64,000 nt of DNA from Clostridiales bacterium (GTDB lineage: Bacteria > Bacillota > Clostridia > Oscillospirales > Acutalibacteraceae). This document shows positions 48,002 through 56,387 of the stretch, one piece after another. Each line of letters starts with the position of its first letter. Position 1 is the stretch's first letter. The notes under the pieces are model-generated. The model had not been told where the DNA came from. It worked only from the letters and a program-made list of their open reading frames with translations, and made no database searches. The stretch is taken from NCBI GenBank assembly GCA_022799115.1, contig JAAWNT010000008.1, positions 1 to 64,000 of the forward strand, in the 5' to 3' direction. A program made the translations under genes and the position numbers.

Positions 48002-49248
48002 TGAAACAGTTTTTTCAGGTATTCAAATTCGAATACGCAAATTATATTAAAAATCGGATATTTTTAGGAATTACTTTGGCTCTGGTGATTGGGATTGGGA
48101 TTTTTCTTTCTTTTCCCCGAATTACTCGGTTTATGGGGACTTCTCAGGATACGCCGCAAGAACAAGAAAAGATGGTGATGGCGCTACAGGTAACCCAAGG
48201 CGAAGATGCGGACAAGACGTTGGCGTTTTTTTCCGCCGCGCTGCCTGAGTATGACGTTCGCCTGGCGCAAGAACGAGAAGACGCTCTCAAAGCGGGGGTG
48301 GAACAGGGAAAATACAACTGTGCGGTAGTGCTGCTAACCCCGCTGCGTTATCAATATGTCGTGAATAATATGAGCCTGTACGACTCCACAACCGTCCGGT
48401 TGAATGAAGTGATTCTTTCCAAATATCGGTCGGATACCTTGGCGCAGCTCGGAATATCGTCCGATCAGATTCAGCAGGTGCTGACCGCTCAAGTGGAAAG
48501 CGAGACGGTGCAAACCGGCAAGAGCCAAATGGACAGCTTTTTCTACACGTATATTCTCATGTTTATGCTGTATATGGCTATCGTAATGTATGGGCAATTT
48601 GTGGCCACCGGTGTGGCGGCGGAAAAGAGCTCACGTGCCATGGAACTGCTCATTACGGCAGCCCGTCCGGTGAATCTGATGTGCGGAAAGATCATTGGCA
48701 TCGGACTGGCGGGCCTTACCCAGATGTCTGTCATTTTGGGTTCCGGCTTTCTGTTCTACAACCTCAACCGAAGCGATTGGGCGGATAACCAGATTGTGTC
48801 ATCTATTTTTGATATGCCCTTATCCATCTTATTGTACACGGTGCTGTTTTTCCTCCTGGGTTTCTTTATATACGCATTTTTGTTTGGAGCCCTGGGTTCA
48901 CTGGCCAATCGGTCGGAAGATATCAACACCCTCTCGATGCCGGTGCTGCTTGTGTTTATCGCCTCATTCTTAATTGTGATGTACTCTATGGCCTCAGGCA
49001 ATGTTGATTCTCCGCTGATGGTGGTGTGCTCCTACATTCCTTTTGTATCCCCCATGGCTATGTTTACAAGAATCGCTATGGGCGGCGCGCAATGGTGGGA
49101 AATTATCATCTCGGTTGCTATTCTGGTTGTCTCTACCGGGGTGGTTGCAGTGATTTCAGCCGGGATCTATCGGGTGGGCGTTTTGCTCTATGGCAAGCCG
49201 CCTAAGCTTACCGAGGTATTTAAGATGCTGCGGAGAAAAGCCGGATGA
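48001..49248 (+). CDS. ABC-2 permease, NatB/YhaP-like
   Basis: A 415-aa membrane subunit: one N-terminal segment (about residues 18-38), an extracytoplasmic domain to about residue 170, then about six segments with GVAAEKSSRAMELLITAARP near residue 205 between the first two, a hallmark of NatB-type permeases. It starts on the last base of the ATPase stop codon. Followed by a terminator. Confidence 0.92.
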   Translation: MKQFFQVFKFEYANYIKNRIFLGITLALVIGIGIFLSFPRITRFMGTSQDTPQEQEKMVMALQVTQGEDADKTLAFFSAALPEYDVRLAQEREDALKAGVEQGKYNCAVVLLTPLRYQYVVNNMSLYDSTTVRLNEVILSKYRSDTLAQLGISSDQIQQVLTAQVESETVQTGKSQMDSFFYTYILMFMLYMAIVMYGQFVATGVAAEKSSRAMELLITAARPVNLMCGKIIGIGLAGLTQMSVILGSGFLFYNLNRSDWADNQIVSSIFDMPLSILLYTVLFFLLGFFIYAFLFGALGSLANRSEDINTLSMPVLLVFIASFLIVMYSMASGNVDSPLMVVCSYIPFVSPMAMFTRIAMGGAQWWEIIISVAILVVSTGVVAVISAGIYRVGVLLYGKPPKLTEVFKMLRRKAG

Positions 49249-49269
49249 GCCAAATGCTGACTTAATACA

Positions 49270-49313
49270 AACGCCCTCTGAGATGCCCAACAGGGATTTC
49301 AGGGGGCGTTTTT
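49270..49313 (+). terminator. Terminator of the NatAB-like operon
   Basis: AACGCCCTCTGA pairs with TTTCAGGGGGCGTT, ending in TTTTT. Confidence 0.8.
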
Positions 49314-49437
49314 GACTTGTTTTCAGCAGATACGAAGGGCAGGGAGCGGACGGATAGCGAAAGTGACCAAAGAATCCATGGAAAAGACGGGACAACTGCA
49401 CAGTTTCCAAAACATGAGGTTTTTCGAGGGGAAAAGG

Positions 49438-49466
49438 TTGTAATCATTTAGGGGATTCATTATAAT
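49438..49466 (+). promoter_or_regulatory. Promoter of the DUF1846 gene
   Basis: TTGTAA (49438-49443), 17 nt, TATAAT (49461-49466). Confidence 0.75.
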
Positions 49467-49512
49467 AATAGAGTATGATTTTAGCTAACGATACATAGTG
49501 AGGGTATGATGA

Positions 49513-50997
49513 ATGAAAGCAGTGGGGTTTGACAACGACAAGTATTTACAAATGCAGTCCAAATACATACGGGAGCGCATCTCGAAATTTGACAATAAGC
49601 TCTACTTAGAGCTGGGAGGAAAGCTGTTTGATGATTATCACGCCTCACGGGTGCTGCCGGGATTTCAGCCGGACAGCAAGGTGCGTATGCTGTTGCAGCT
49701 TTCAGATCAAGCGGAGATTGTGATTGTTATCAATGCTACCGACATTGAGAAAAGCAAAGTACGCGGAGACTTGGGGATTACCTATGACGCGGATGTGCTT
49801 CGGCTGATCGACGCATTCCGTGACATCGGCCTGTATGTGGGAAGCGTGGTGATCGCCCAGTACTGCGGACAGCCGGTGGTGGATTCCTTTAAAAACCGGC
49901 TCAATAATCTGGGAGTTAAGGTCTTTTTACATTACTCCATTTCCGGATACCCCAATAACATACCGCTGATTGTCAGCGACGAAGGGTTTGGAAAAAACGA
50001 GTATATTGAAACCTCGCGCCCGCTGGTAATAGTCACTGCGCCGGGACCGGGCAGCGGAAAGATGGCAACCTGTTTATCTCAGTTATATCACGAGTATAAA
50101 CGAGGCGTTAAAGCGGGATATGCAAAATTTGAAACTTTTCCGGTTTGGAATCTTCCCCTCAAGCATCCGGTGAATTTGGCTTATGAGGCGGCAACCGCCG
50201 ATCTCAACGACGTGAATATGATTGATCCGTTCCACCTGGAGGCATATGGAGAGACTACGGTTAATTACAACAGAGATGTGGAGGTTTTCCCGGTACTTAA
50301 CGCGATTTTTGAAAAAATAGCTGGGGAAAGCCCTTACAAATCCCCCACCGATATGGGGGTCAATATGGCTGGCAATTGTATCATTGACGACGAAATCTGC
50401 AAGGAGGCGTCCCGGCAGGAGATCATCCGGCGTTATTACCACGCTTTGTGCGAACAGCGCCAGGGGCGGCTGGATAAGGAAGCCGTGTATAAAGTCGAAT
50501 TGCTGATGAATAAGGTAGGGGTTTCCACCGAAGACAGGACGGTGGCTAAGGCGGCGTTAACACGCGCGGAACAGACAGGGTTGCCGGCGGCCGCTATAGA
50601 ATTGGACAATGGAAAAATTATCACAGGAAAAACCTCCTCCTTGCTGGGGGCGTCTGCGGCGGTCCTGCTCAATGCGCTCAAGGAGCTGGGAGGGATCAAC
50701 CACAAAATGCCATTGATTTCGCCCATTGTGATTGAGCCGATTCAAAATTTGAAGACCAAGCATTTGGGGAATAGTAATCCACGACTTCATACAGATGAAA
50801 TTTTGATCGCGTTATCCATCAGCGCAGCCACCAATCCCACGGCGGAGCTGGCTCTTCGCCAGTTGCCCAAGCTGCGTGGATGTGAAGCCCATTCTTCAGT
50901 GATTCTGTCCCAGGTAGACGATTCGGTGTTCCGCAAATTGGGTATGAATTTAACCTGTGAGGCCAAATATCAAACCAAGAAACTGTATCATAAATAG
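49513..50997 (+). CDS. DUF1846 family protein
   Basis: A 494-aa cytoplasmic protein of the DUF1846 family, widespread in Firmicutes and lactobacilli. Recognisable parts: MKAVGFDNDKYLQMQSKYIR, ELGGKLFDDYHASRVLPGF, and a P-loop-like TAPGPGSGKMATCLSQLYHE near residue 180. The PGPGSGK box suggests nucleotide binding, but the family function is not established. The ATG at 49513 has GAGGG upstream. Monocistronic with promoter and terminator. Confidence 0.88.
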   Translation: MKAVGFDNDKYLQMQSKYIRERISKFDNKLYLELGGKLFDDYHASRVLPGFQPDSKVRMLLQLSDQAEIVIVINATDIEKSKVRGDLGITYDADVLRLIDAFRDIGLYVGSVVIAQYCGQPVVDSFKNRLNNLGVKVFLHYSISGYPNNIPLIVSDEGFGKNEYIETSRPLVIVTAPGPGSGKMATCLSQLYHEYKRGVKAGYAKFETFPVWNLPLKHPVNLAYEAATADLNDVNMIDPFHLEAYGETTVNYNRDVEVFPVLNAIFEKIAGESPYKSPTDMGVNMAGNCIIDDEICKEASRQEIIRRYYHALCEQRQGRLDKEAVYKVELLMNKVGVSTEDRTVAKAALTRAEQTGLPAAAIELDNGKIITGKTSSLLGASAAVLLNALKELGGINHKMPLISPIVIEPIQNLKTKHLGNSNPRLHTDEILIALSISAATNPTAELALRQLPKLRGCEAHSSVILSQVDDSVFRKLGMNLTCEAKYQTKKLYHK

Positions 50998-51137
50998 TCG
51001 GTAAATAGGAAACGTATTCTGAAAACCTTTTGAGTCTTATAGAAATGAAATAAGCTTAGGAGAAGGGGATAGTTCTTTTTACGGTGGGGTTTTCCCCTTA
51101 TGAGGATTATGTTTTGCCCAACAAAATACAGGAACGG

Positions 51138-51167
51138 AAAGGAGATGCCCAGCGGCGTCTCCTTTTT
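51138..51167 (+). terminator. Terminator of the DUF1846 gene
   Basis: AAAGGAGA..GCC/GGC..TCTCCTTT stem followed by T-run. Confidence 0.88.
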
Positions 51168-51413
51168 TATGGACACGGGAGATAGAAGAAGTCAGAAATG
51201 ACATTTTTTAATAGACTCCTATAAAATACCCTTGATAAAGCGCTGGAAAGGAAGTCTCCGTCAACCTTGGAACCATGGAGAACCTTGTTGATACAGGCAG
51301 GTGGCAGCAATATGAATTGGACGGAAAAGAATACCTCCGTTTGTTATGAAAGCAACGCCAAAATTTCAAGGGAATAAGTCCAGAGCGACGTGAAAGAGAT
51401 TTTACCATAAAAA
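51168..51413. other. Non-coding spacer between convergent genes
   Basis: About 245 nt without a supported gene. A short frame starting near 51274 reads MENLVDTGRWQQYELDGKEY and then ends; it has no proper ribosome binding site and may be a relic of a lost gene. Confidence 0.4.
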
Positions 51414-51448
51414 AAACAGGCCCTTCGAAACGTTCGATGGGCCTGTTT
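51414..51448 (-). terminator. Terminator of nagB
   Basis: AAACAGGCCC (51414-51423) pairs with GGGCCTGTTT (51439-51448); a TTCGAA-type inner stem continues it; T-run on the minus strand. Confidence 0.9.
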
Positions 51449-51460
51449 CTATTTCTCCGT

Positions 51461-52186
51461 TTACAATAGGGAAGCGGCGGCTTCGTCTGCAAACACCGTC
51501 ACGTTGGGATGCAGTTGCAACACAGAGGCGGGGCATTGAGGAGTAACCGGACCCTTTACCATACCATACACCGCTTGAGCTTTAGCGGCCCCTGTAGCCA
51601 CCAGAATGATCTGACGGGCCTTCATGATGGAACCGATGCCCATACTGATGGCATAACGGGGAACCTCGTCGCTGTTTTCAAAAAAGCGGGTATTCGCCTC
51701 GATGGTGCTTTGGGTAAGCGCAACCTTATGAGTGCCCATGGGGAATTCGTCGCAAGGCTCGTTGAAGGCAATGTGACCGTTGTTGCCGATGCCCAAAATC
51801 TGGACATCGATCCCGCCGGCTTGGGCGATCATATTGTCGTAATTCTTGCCTTCATTGTCGATGTCTTGGGCGGTGCCACAGGGAACATGGATATTTTCCT
51901 GCGGAACATTAATCCCTTGGAACAGGTTTTCCTGCATAAAATAATAATAGCTCTGGGGATGATCGTGGGTAAGGCCGAGATATTCGTCCAGATTGAAGGT
52001 AGTAACCTGGGAGAAATCCAGGATTCCCTGCTTGTGCAGCTCGATCAGGCGAGTATAGGTAGGAATAGGAGAAGATCCAGTGGCAAGGCCTAGGATGCTA
52101 TCCGGCTTTGCAATTACCTGCCCGGCAAAAATACTGGCGGCAGCCTCTCCAATGGCCTGGGCGTCTTTGTAAACTTTTACGTTCAT
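51461..52186 (-). CDS. nagB: Glucosamine-6-phosphate deaminase
   Basis: A 241-aa enzyme converting glucosamine 6-phosphate to fructose 6-phosphate and ammonia. Motifs: LGLATGSSPIPTYTRLI, TFNLDEYLGLTHDHPQSYYY (catalytic Asp), ILGIGNNGHIAFNEP and a C-terminal HPNVTVFADE. It is the short form without the allosteric tail of enterobacterial enzymes. ATG with AGGAGCG. Monocistronic here; nagA is not adjacent. Confidence 0.96.
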   Translation of the reverse strand: MNVKVYKDAQAIGEAAASIFAGQVIAKPDSILGLATGSSPIPTYTRLIELHKQGILDFSQVTTFNLDEYLGLTHDHPQSYYYFMQENLFQGINVPQENIHVPCGTAQDIDNEGKNYDNMIAQAGGIDVQILGIGNNGHIAFNEPCDEFPMGTHKVALTQSTIEANTRFFENSDEVPRYAISMGIGSIMKARQIILVATGAAKAQAVYGMVKGPVTPQCPASVLQLHPNVTVFADEAAASLL

Positions 52187-52231
52187 AACAAATCGCTCCT
52201 TATTAAAAATTTAAACAATTGTGCTCTATTA

Positions 52232-52259
52232 ATCTTAGCATCTTTCTCTAGAAGTGCAA
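52232..52259 (-). promoter_or_regulatory. Promoter of nagB
   Basis: On the minus strand TTGCAC (52254-52259), 16 nt, TAAGAT (52232-52237). Confidence 0.55.
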
Positions 52260-52370
52260 TACCCTAAATTAAGATTTTTCAAATTTTTCTACCATTAAAA
52301 AAGAGTAACCTGTCCTGCAATTTTGACATATGATGAATCGGACACTAGATCCAGAAAGGAGTGTATCTCT

Positions 52371-52571
52371 ATGCAGGAAGATATGTTTAAGATGATGTCT
52401 ACGGAGTATGGCATTCCTCCTTTACCAAAAAATCCTGTGGTGGCAATGGCCTATGTGCCGTACCAAGGAACCACCGGCACAATGTATAATCCGGAGCAGG
52501 GCCTGAATGCGGGCACCATGTTCCCGGTACTGGATAAGCCATTCTTAGGCTGTGGAGGGATGAAGCGATGA
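52371..52571 (+). CDS. cotJA: Spore coat-associated protein CotJA
   Basis: A 66-aa protein with the CotJA pattern PVVAMAYVPYQ near residue 22 and a Gly-rich MYNPEQGLNAGTMFPVLDKP end. ATG 52371 has AAGGAG upstream; a longer frame upstream is not used. It overlaps cotJB by 4 nt (ATGA). It is expected to be made in the mother cell late in sporulation; CATATGAT around 52328 resembles a sigma-E -10 but no convincing -35 is visible. Confidence 0.9.
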   Translation: MQEDMFKMMSTEYGIPPLPKNPVVAMAYVPYQGTTGTMYNPEQGLNAGTMFPVLDKPFLGCGGMKR

Positions 52572-52822
52572 ACGAGAGGGAACGCTTGCTTAAGCGAATA
52601 GCCGCCATTGATTTTGCAATGATCGAGCTGCATTTATATATGGATTCTCATCCCAACGATAAAGAAGCAGCGGCAAAAACGGATGAGTATGCGGTGAAAA
52701 GCAGGGCGCTGCGTAAGGAATTTGAGGACAAATATGGTCCTTTGACATCCATGCAAATGGAAGCTAACCGCTGGGCGTGGATTTCCGATCCGTGGCCCTG
52801 GGACAATGAAGAGGAGGGCTGA
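52568..52822 (+). CDS. cotJB: Spore coat protein CotJB
   Basis: An 84-aa protein: LLKRIAAIDFAMIELHLYMD at the N-terminus and PLTSMQMEANRWAWISDPWP at the C-terminus are family-typical. It starts inside the cotJA stop codon and is followed 2 nt later by cotJC. Coat component of unknown biochemical role; needed with CotJA and CotJC in Bacillus spores. Confidence 0.93.
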   Translation: MNERERLLKRIAAIDFAMIELHLYMDSHPNDKEAAAKTDEYAVKSRALRKEFEDKYGPLTSMQMEANRWAWISDPWPWDNEEEG

Positions 52823-52824
52823 TT

Positions 52825-53436
52825 ATGTGGATTTATGAGAAACGCCTGGAGTACCCCGTAAAAATCAGCAAGCCCAACGCACAGCTTGCCAAGGTAATCA
52901 TCACCCAGTACGGCGGTCCCGACGGAGAGCTTGGAGCCTCTCTTCGCTACCTAAGCCAACGCTATAGCATGCCTTATCCAGAACTCAAAGCAATTCTGAC
53001 CGATATCGGCACGGAAGAGCTGGCGCATTTGGAAATGATCGGTGCAATCGTTCACCAGTTGACAAAAGATTTGACGATGGATGAGATTAAAAAGGGCGGA
53101 TTTGACGCCTATTTTGTGGACCATACAACAGGAGTATATCCCAGCGCGGCCAATGGAACCCCATACAATGCGTTTTCGATGGCGGTAAAAGGTGATGTAA
53201 TCACCGATATTCATGAAGACATGGCGGCGGAACAAAAGGCCAGGACTACCTATGACAATATTCTGCGCTTTACCGATGATCCCGATGTAAAGGATGCCAT
53301 CCGCTTTTTGAGAGAACGTGAAGTTGTACACTATCAGCGCTTTGGCGAGGGATTAAGAATTGCTACCGACAAGCTCGATAGCAAGAACTTTTATGCCTTT
53401 AACCCGGAGTTTGATAGAAATTGCAAGAATAAATAA
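52825..53436 (+). CDS. cotJC: Spore coat manganese catalase CotJC
   Basis: A 203-aa ferritin-like di-manganese catalase: ILTDIGTEELAHLEMIGAIV provides ligands, with a second set in HEDMAAEQKARTTYDNILRF and REREVVHYQRFGE. GGPDGELGASLRYLSQRYSM is family-typical. Last gene of cotJABC, ending at a strong terminator. It probably protects the spore from peroxide. Confidence 0.95.
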   Translation: MWIYEKRLEYPVKISKPNAQLAKVIITQYGGPDGELGASLRYLSQRYSMPYPELKAILTDIGTEELAHLEMIGAIVHQLTKDLTMDEIKKGGFDAYFVDHTTGVYPSAANGTPYNAFSMAVKGDVITDIHEDMAAEQKARTTYDNILRFTDDPDVKDAIRFLREREVVHYQRFGEGLRIATDKLDSKNFYAFNPEFDRNCKNK

Positions 53437-53454
53437 AGGAACAATGACGAACGG

Positions 53455-53491
53455 GGACAGCCTACTTGTAAAGTGGCTGTCCTTCTTTTTT
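53455..53491 (+). terminator. Terminator of cotJABC
   Basis: A perfect 8-bp stem GGACAGCC/GGCTGTCC followed by a T-rich run. Confidence 0.85.
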
Positions 53492-53543
53492 GGATTTTAC
53501 GTTAAGATATTTTATATATAATTAAATAATAAATAACTTTATG

Positions 53544-53572
53544 TTGACAAATATACAATAATATGATAATTT
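53544..53572 (+). promoter_or_regulatory. Promoter of the secreted-protein/lipoprotein cluster
   Basis: Perfect TTGACA (53544-53549) with TAATTT after 17 nt, or GATAAT after 15 nt, in very AT-rich DNA. Confidence 0.6.
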
Positions 53573-53626
53573 TTAATTAAAATAAATATAATATAAGATT
53601 CAATGTTGAATAAGGATGTGATTCCA

Positions 53627-53683
53627 ATGGGGCAGTACCGTCTTAATTCCAATAAAACAAAAATAATAAATCATAAAAAGTGA
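53627..53683 (+). CDS. Putative 18-aa leader peptide
   Basis: MGQYRLNSNKTKIINHKK, preceded by AAGGA, ending in a TGA that overlaps the ribosome binding site of the next gene (GTGAGG). An in-frame ATG at 53603 would add 8 residues. The arrangement would let ribosomes finishing the peptide re-initiate on the secreted-protein frame; no other support. Confidence 0.35.
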   Translation: MGQYRLNSNKTKIINHKK

Positions 53684-53692
53684 GGATAAGTT

Positions 53693-54088
53693 ATTAAAAC
53701 ATATAAAAGATTTATTGCTACTGCTTTGATTGCAATGTCATTGTTTGCATCTGCCTCTATACCAGTTGCAGCAGCTGATGAGGCTACATTTACAAATACA
53801 ACAAGTGGAACAGAGGTCGTTGGTTACTTAAAAGTTTATTCTAAATATACTTATGCGACTACTAGGCTTTATCCTAATTATAATGGTGGTTCAGTAAAAG
53901 GAAAGTTGGTTTACATGGTAGGCGATAAATCTTATATAGTAGAGGGTTCAACAGTTAACGGTCAAGGATCTGTTGCTACAACAGTATCTCCGTCTTCGTC
54001 TCATCCAACAGCTCAAGCAGCTAAAGGAGAGAGCTGGCATTCAGGGCCTTATGTTAATCAAAGACACTTAATGGCGTCCAGAATCTAA
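53693..54088 (+). CDS. Small secreted protein, apparent ATT start
   Basis: The frame encodes a textbook signal peptide, KTYKRFIATALIAMSLF then ASASIPVAAADEA with an AxA cleavage site, and a mature domain of about 100 residues. The mature part is rich in Tyr, Ser, Thr and Gly (YATTRLYPNYNGGSVKGKLV, GQGSVATTVSPSSSH, AAKGESWHSGPYVNQR), has no Cys and is predicted mainly beta. A stop codon lies 2 codons before the Lys-rich region and no ATG, GTG or TTG precedes it. The start must therefore be ATT 53693 (9 nt after GAGG), or the gene is damaged; TTG 53726 would delete the charged signal region. Strong terminator 14 nt after the stop. Function unknown. Confidence 0.6.
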   Translation: MKTYKRFIATALIAMSLFASASIPVAAADEATFTNTTSGTEVVGYLKVYSKYTYATTRLYPNYNGGSVKGKLVYMVGDKSYIVEGSTVNGQGSVATTVSPSSSHPTAQAAKGESWHSGPYVNQRHLMASRI

Positions 54089-54101
54089 GTTTAGTATTAA
54101 G

Positions 54102-54129
54102 GGGGGATAGGATTTCAATCCTATCCCCC
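54102..54129 (+). terminator. Terminator between secreted protein and lipoprotein
   Basis: A perfect 13-bp stem GGGGGATAGGATT/AATCCTATCCCCC with a 2-nt nominal loop (wider in practice), then TGTTTAG. It may reduce downstream expression relative to the secreted protein. Confidence 0.75.
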
Positions 54130-54149
54130 TGTTTAGTAGGAGGACCAAT

Positions 54150-55382
54150 ATGAATAAAAAATTTAAATTAACTTTAACAGTTATGACAGTATTAAGCATT
54201 TTATTGTGTAGCTGTTCATCTCAAAGTCAGCAAGATTTAGGAGATGAATATGTCTCTGGTCAAGATATGCAGTATATGAACATGGAGCTGTCAACGCTCA
54301 CTCTAAATACGGCAGAAAGTTCCGATGGCTTCTATTTTATGGAAGAAAATTTTATTTTTTATACCGACAAGTCTAGTATGCAAACCGTTCCGTTATGTAA
54401 TAAGCCTGATTGCTTGCATAATTTAGAAACGGATCCTAAGAAAGTTTGGAAATGTAATGCTTATTTACCAATTGGCCTTAACGATACGATTTCCTTTTGG
54501 AATAATCATTTATACGTTATTGTTGCTTTGGATCAAAGCGGAAAAGAAATAAAAAATGGAGCCTTGATGAAAATTTCACTGGATGGTACGAACCGTGAAT
54601 ATGTTTGCAACTTTGATTTGTATCCGACGTTTGGGGTAGTCCACAGAGGTAAATTCTACTATATCTATTCAAACTTTGATGAAAGCTTAGAATCCGATTG
54701 TCAGATTAAATCTATTGATCTCACTCAGAAAAATACATCAGAAAAAACATTATTTCAGGGGAAACAAAAAAATGGATCCATACAAAGATTTTTCTGTTAT
54801 GCAAATTATTTATATTTTAGCGTCTCCTATACAAAAGATGGTCAAAGTGCGTGGGAGAACCGTCGAATTGATATTCGTACCAACGAAGACATCATATTGG
54901 ATAGCGATTTAATCGAAAAAAATCACAGTATGGATTTGGGAACCATAAATAATCAAAAGTTATATTTTTATTATAGTAAGGACGGCTTACATAATGATTC
55001 TATATGGGAGATGGGGCTAAAGGGGGAAGAAAAAAAGAAATTTATGGACATGAATGAAAAAGTTCATATCTATGCAGACATGGATCATTTATATTTGTTT
55101 AAACCGTGGATGTTTGTTACAGCTCCAGAAGATAGGCTCCTACAAGTAATTGATAAAGACAGCGGAGAAAAGATTGCAGAGGTTGATCTTAGCGAGATAA
55201 AAGGAGAAGAAGTTCAACTTGCCGCAGGGGAAGGAGATTACTTGTTTTTAAGTTCGACCGTTAACTATGAGCAGTACTTCCGTTATGCGGTCAATAAAAA
55301 AGAACTGCTGGAAAAAGGCACCGCAAAACCAGTAGAGGTATCGTCGGTAGAAATGAAATACACCCATGCGCAATATCAATAG
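54150..55382 (+). CDS. Lipoprotein with propeller-like repeats
   Basis: A 410-aa lipoprotein. The signal peptide TLTVMTVLSILLCSC has Cys 24 as the likely lipidation site. The mature part contains repeated strands such as DGFYFMEENFIFYTD, GKFYYIYSNFDE, NYLYFSVSYTKDG and QKLYFYYSKDGL, resembling DUF5050/beta-propeller surface proteins. A Cys-rich block, VPLCNKPDCLHNL, is noticeable. ATG with AGGAGG. Codon use is AT-rich like the secreted-protein gene upstream, unlike cotJ. Role unknown; it may bind the secreted protein or a ligand for the following exporter. Confidence 0.8.
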   Translation: MNKKFKLTLTVMTVLSILLCSCSSQSQQDLGDEYVSGQDMQYMNMELSTLTLNTAESSDGFYFMEENFIFYTDKSSMQTVPLCNKPDCLHNLETDPKKVWKCNAYLPIGLNDTISFWNNHLYVIVALDQSGKEIKNGALMKISLDGTNREYVCNFDLYPTFGVVHRGKFYYIYSNFDESLESDCQIKSIDLTQKNTSEKTLFQGKQKNGSIQRFFCYANYLYFSVSYTKDGQSAWENRRIDIRTNEDIILDSDLIEKNHSMDLGTINNQKLYFYYSKDGLHNDSIWEMGLKGEEKKKFMDMNEKVHIYADMDHLYLFKPWMFVTAPEDRLLQVIDKDSGEKIAEVDLSEIKGEEVQLAAGEGDYLFLSSTVNYEQYFRYAVNKKELLEKGTAKPVEVSSVEMKYTHAQYQ

Positions 55383-55404
55383 AAAATAGAAAGCACAATT
55401 CTTA

Positions 55405-55433
55405 TTTTCATTCCTCCTGATTTGCGTTATAAT
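55405..55433 (+). promoter_or_regulatory. Promoter of the ABC exporter pair
   Basis: TTTTCA (55405-55410), 17 nt, TATAAT (55428-55433). Confidence 0.55.
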
Positions 55434-55496
55434 ATTAATTACAAAAAGTTATAATCAATTCGTATTCCGATTCCATCTTCAAGGAGGAACTCCACT

Positions 55497-56387
55497 ATGC
55501 AGCTTGCTATTAACGACGTGAGCAAAACCTATCGAAAGGGAAAGGTTCAGGCGTTGTCCCATTTCAGCGCGCAACTGACCCCAGGGGTATACGGATTTCT
55601 GGGACCTAATGGGGCGGGAAAGTCCACTCTAATGAACATTATCACCTGCAATTTGCGAGCCAGCTCCGGGAATGTCCGCTACAATGGAACCGACATCTAT
55701 AAGCTGGGCAGGGACTATCTTCGTATCCTCGGTTATATGCCTCAACAGCAGGGACTCTATGAGGATTTTACCGCCCAGCAATTCCTATGGTATATGGCTG
55801 CCCTCAAGGGAATCCCGACAAAACAGGCCAAACAAAAGATTGAAGAGCTTCTGGAGCTTGTGAATCTGCGGGATAAGGCGGGGCAAAAATTGGGCGGATT
55901 TTCCGGTGGAATGAAGCAAAGAGTCCTAATCGCCCAAGGACTGCTCAATGATCCTGAGGTGCTGATCCTGGACGAACCAACGGCGGGACTGGATCCCAAA
56001 GAGCGGGTACATATCCGTAATTTCATCAGCGAGATCGCTCTGGATAAGATTGTATTGCTGGCGACCCACGTGGTATCCGACATTGAGTGCATCGCCAAGC
56101 AATTGATTTTGATCAAAAAGGGAACCCTGCTGATGATGGATTCTCCCGATAAGGTGCTGGAGCAAATGAATGGAAAGGTGCACCTTGTTCATGTGCCGCC
56201 GGAGAAGGTCAAACCACTGAGCAGCCGGTATTTGGTGAGCAACCTGATTGGAGAACCTGATGGTCGGGTAGCCATGCGTATAGTGGGAGAATATCCGGAA
56301 GAAGCTTCCGCTGAAGAGATTCCTCCTGTATTGGAGGACGTTTATCTCTCTTTATTTGAAGAGGAGAAGGCGGTGGCACAGATATGA
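55497..56387 (+). CDS. ABC exporter ATPase
   Basis: A 296-aa ATP-binding subunit: Walker A GFLGPNGAGKSTLMNII, Q-loop MPQQQGLYEDF, signature GFSGGMKQRVLIAQGLL, Walker B EVLILDEPTAGLDPKE, H-loop LLATHVVSD. The C-terminal 75 residues form a typical extension of antibiotic- or bacteriocin-type exporters. ATG with AAGGAGG. The permease gene starts in its stop codon (ATGA). GC content rises again from here, so the pair may be older than the lipoprotein gene. Confidence 0.93.
   Translation: MQLAINDVSKTYRKGKVQALSHFSAQLTPGVYGFLGPNGAGKSTLMNIITCNLRASSGNVRYNGTDIYKLGRDYLRILGYMPQQQGLYEDFTAQQFLWYMAALKGIPTKQAKQKIEELLELVNLRDKAGQKLGGFSGGMKQRVLIAQGLLNDPEVLILDEPTAGLDPKERVHIRNFISEIALDKIVLLATHVVSDIECIAKQLILIKKGTLLMMDSPDKVLEQMNGKVHLVHVPPEKVKPLSSRYLVSNLIGEPDGRVAMRIVGEYPEEASAEEIPPVLEDVYLSLFEEEKAVAQI

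Noticed and set aside
53693-54088. Lactococcin 972-type bacteriocin
   Set aside because: A Sec signal and nearby ABC exporter are suggestive, but the mature sequence lacks the family pattern and the exporter is not the typical 7-TM immunity type.
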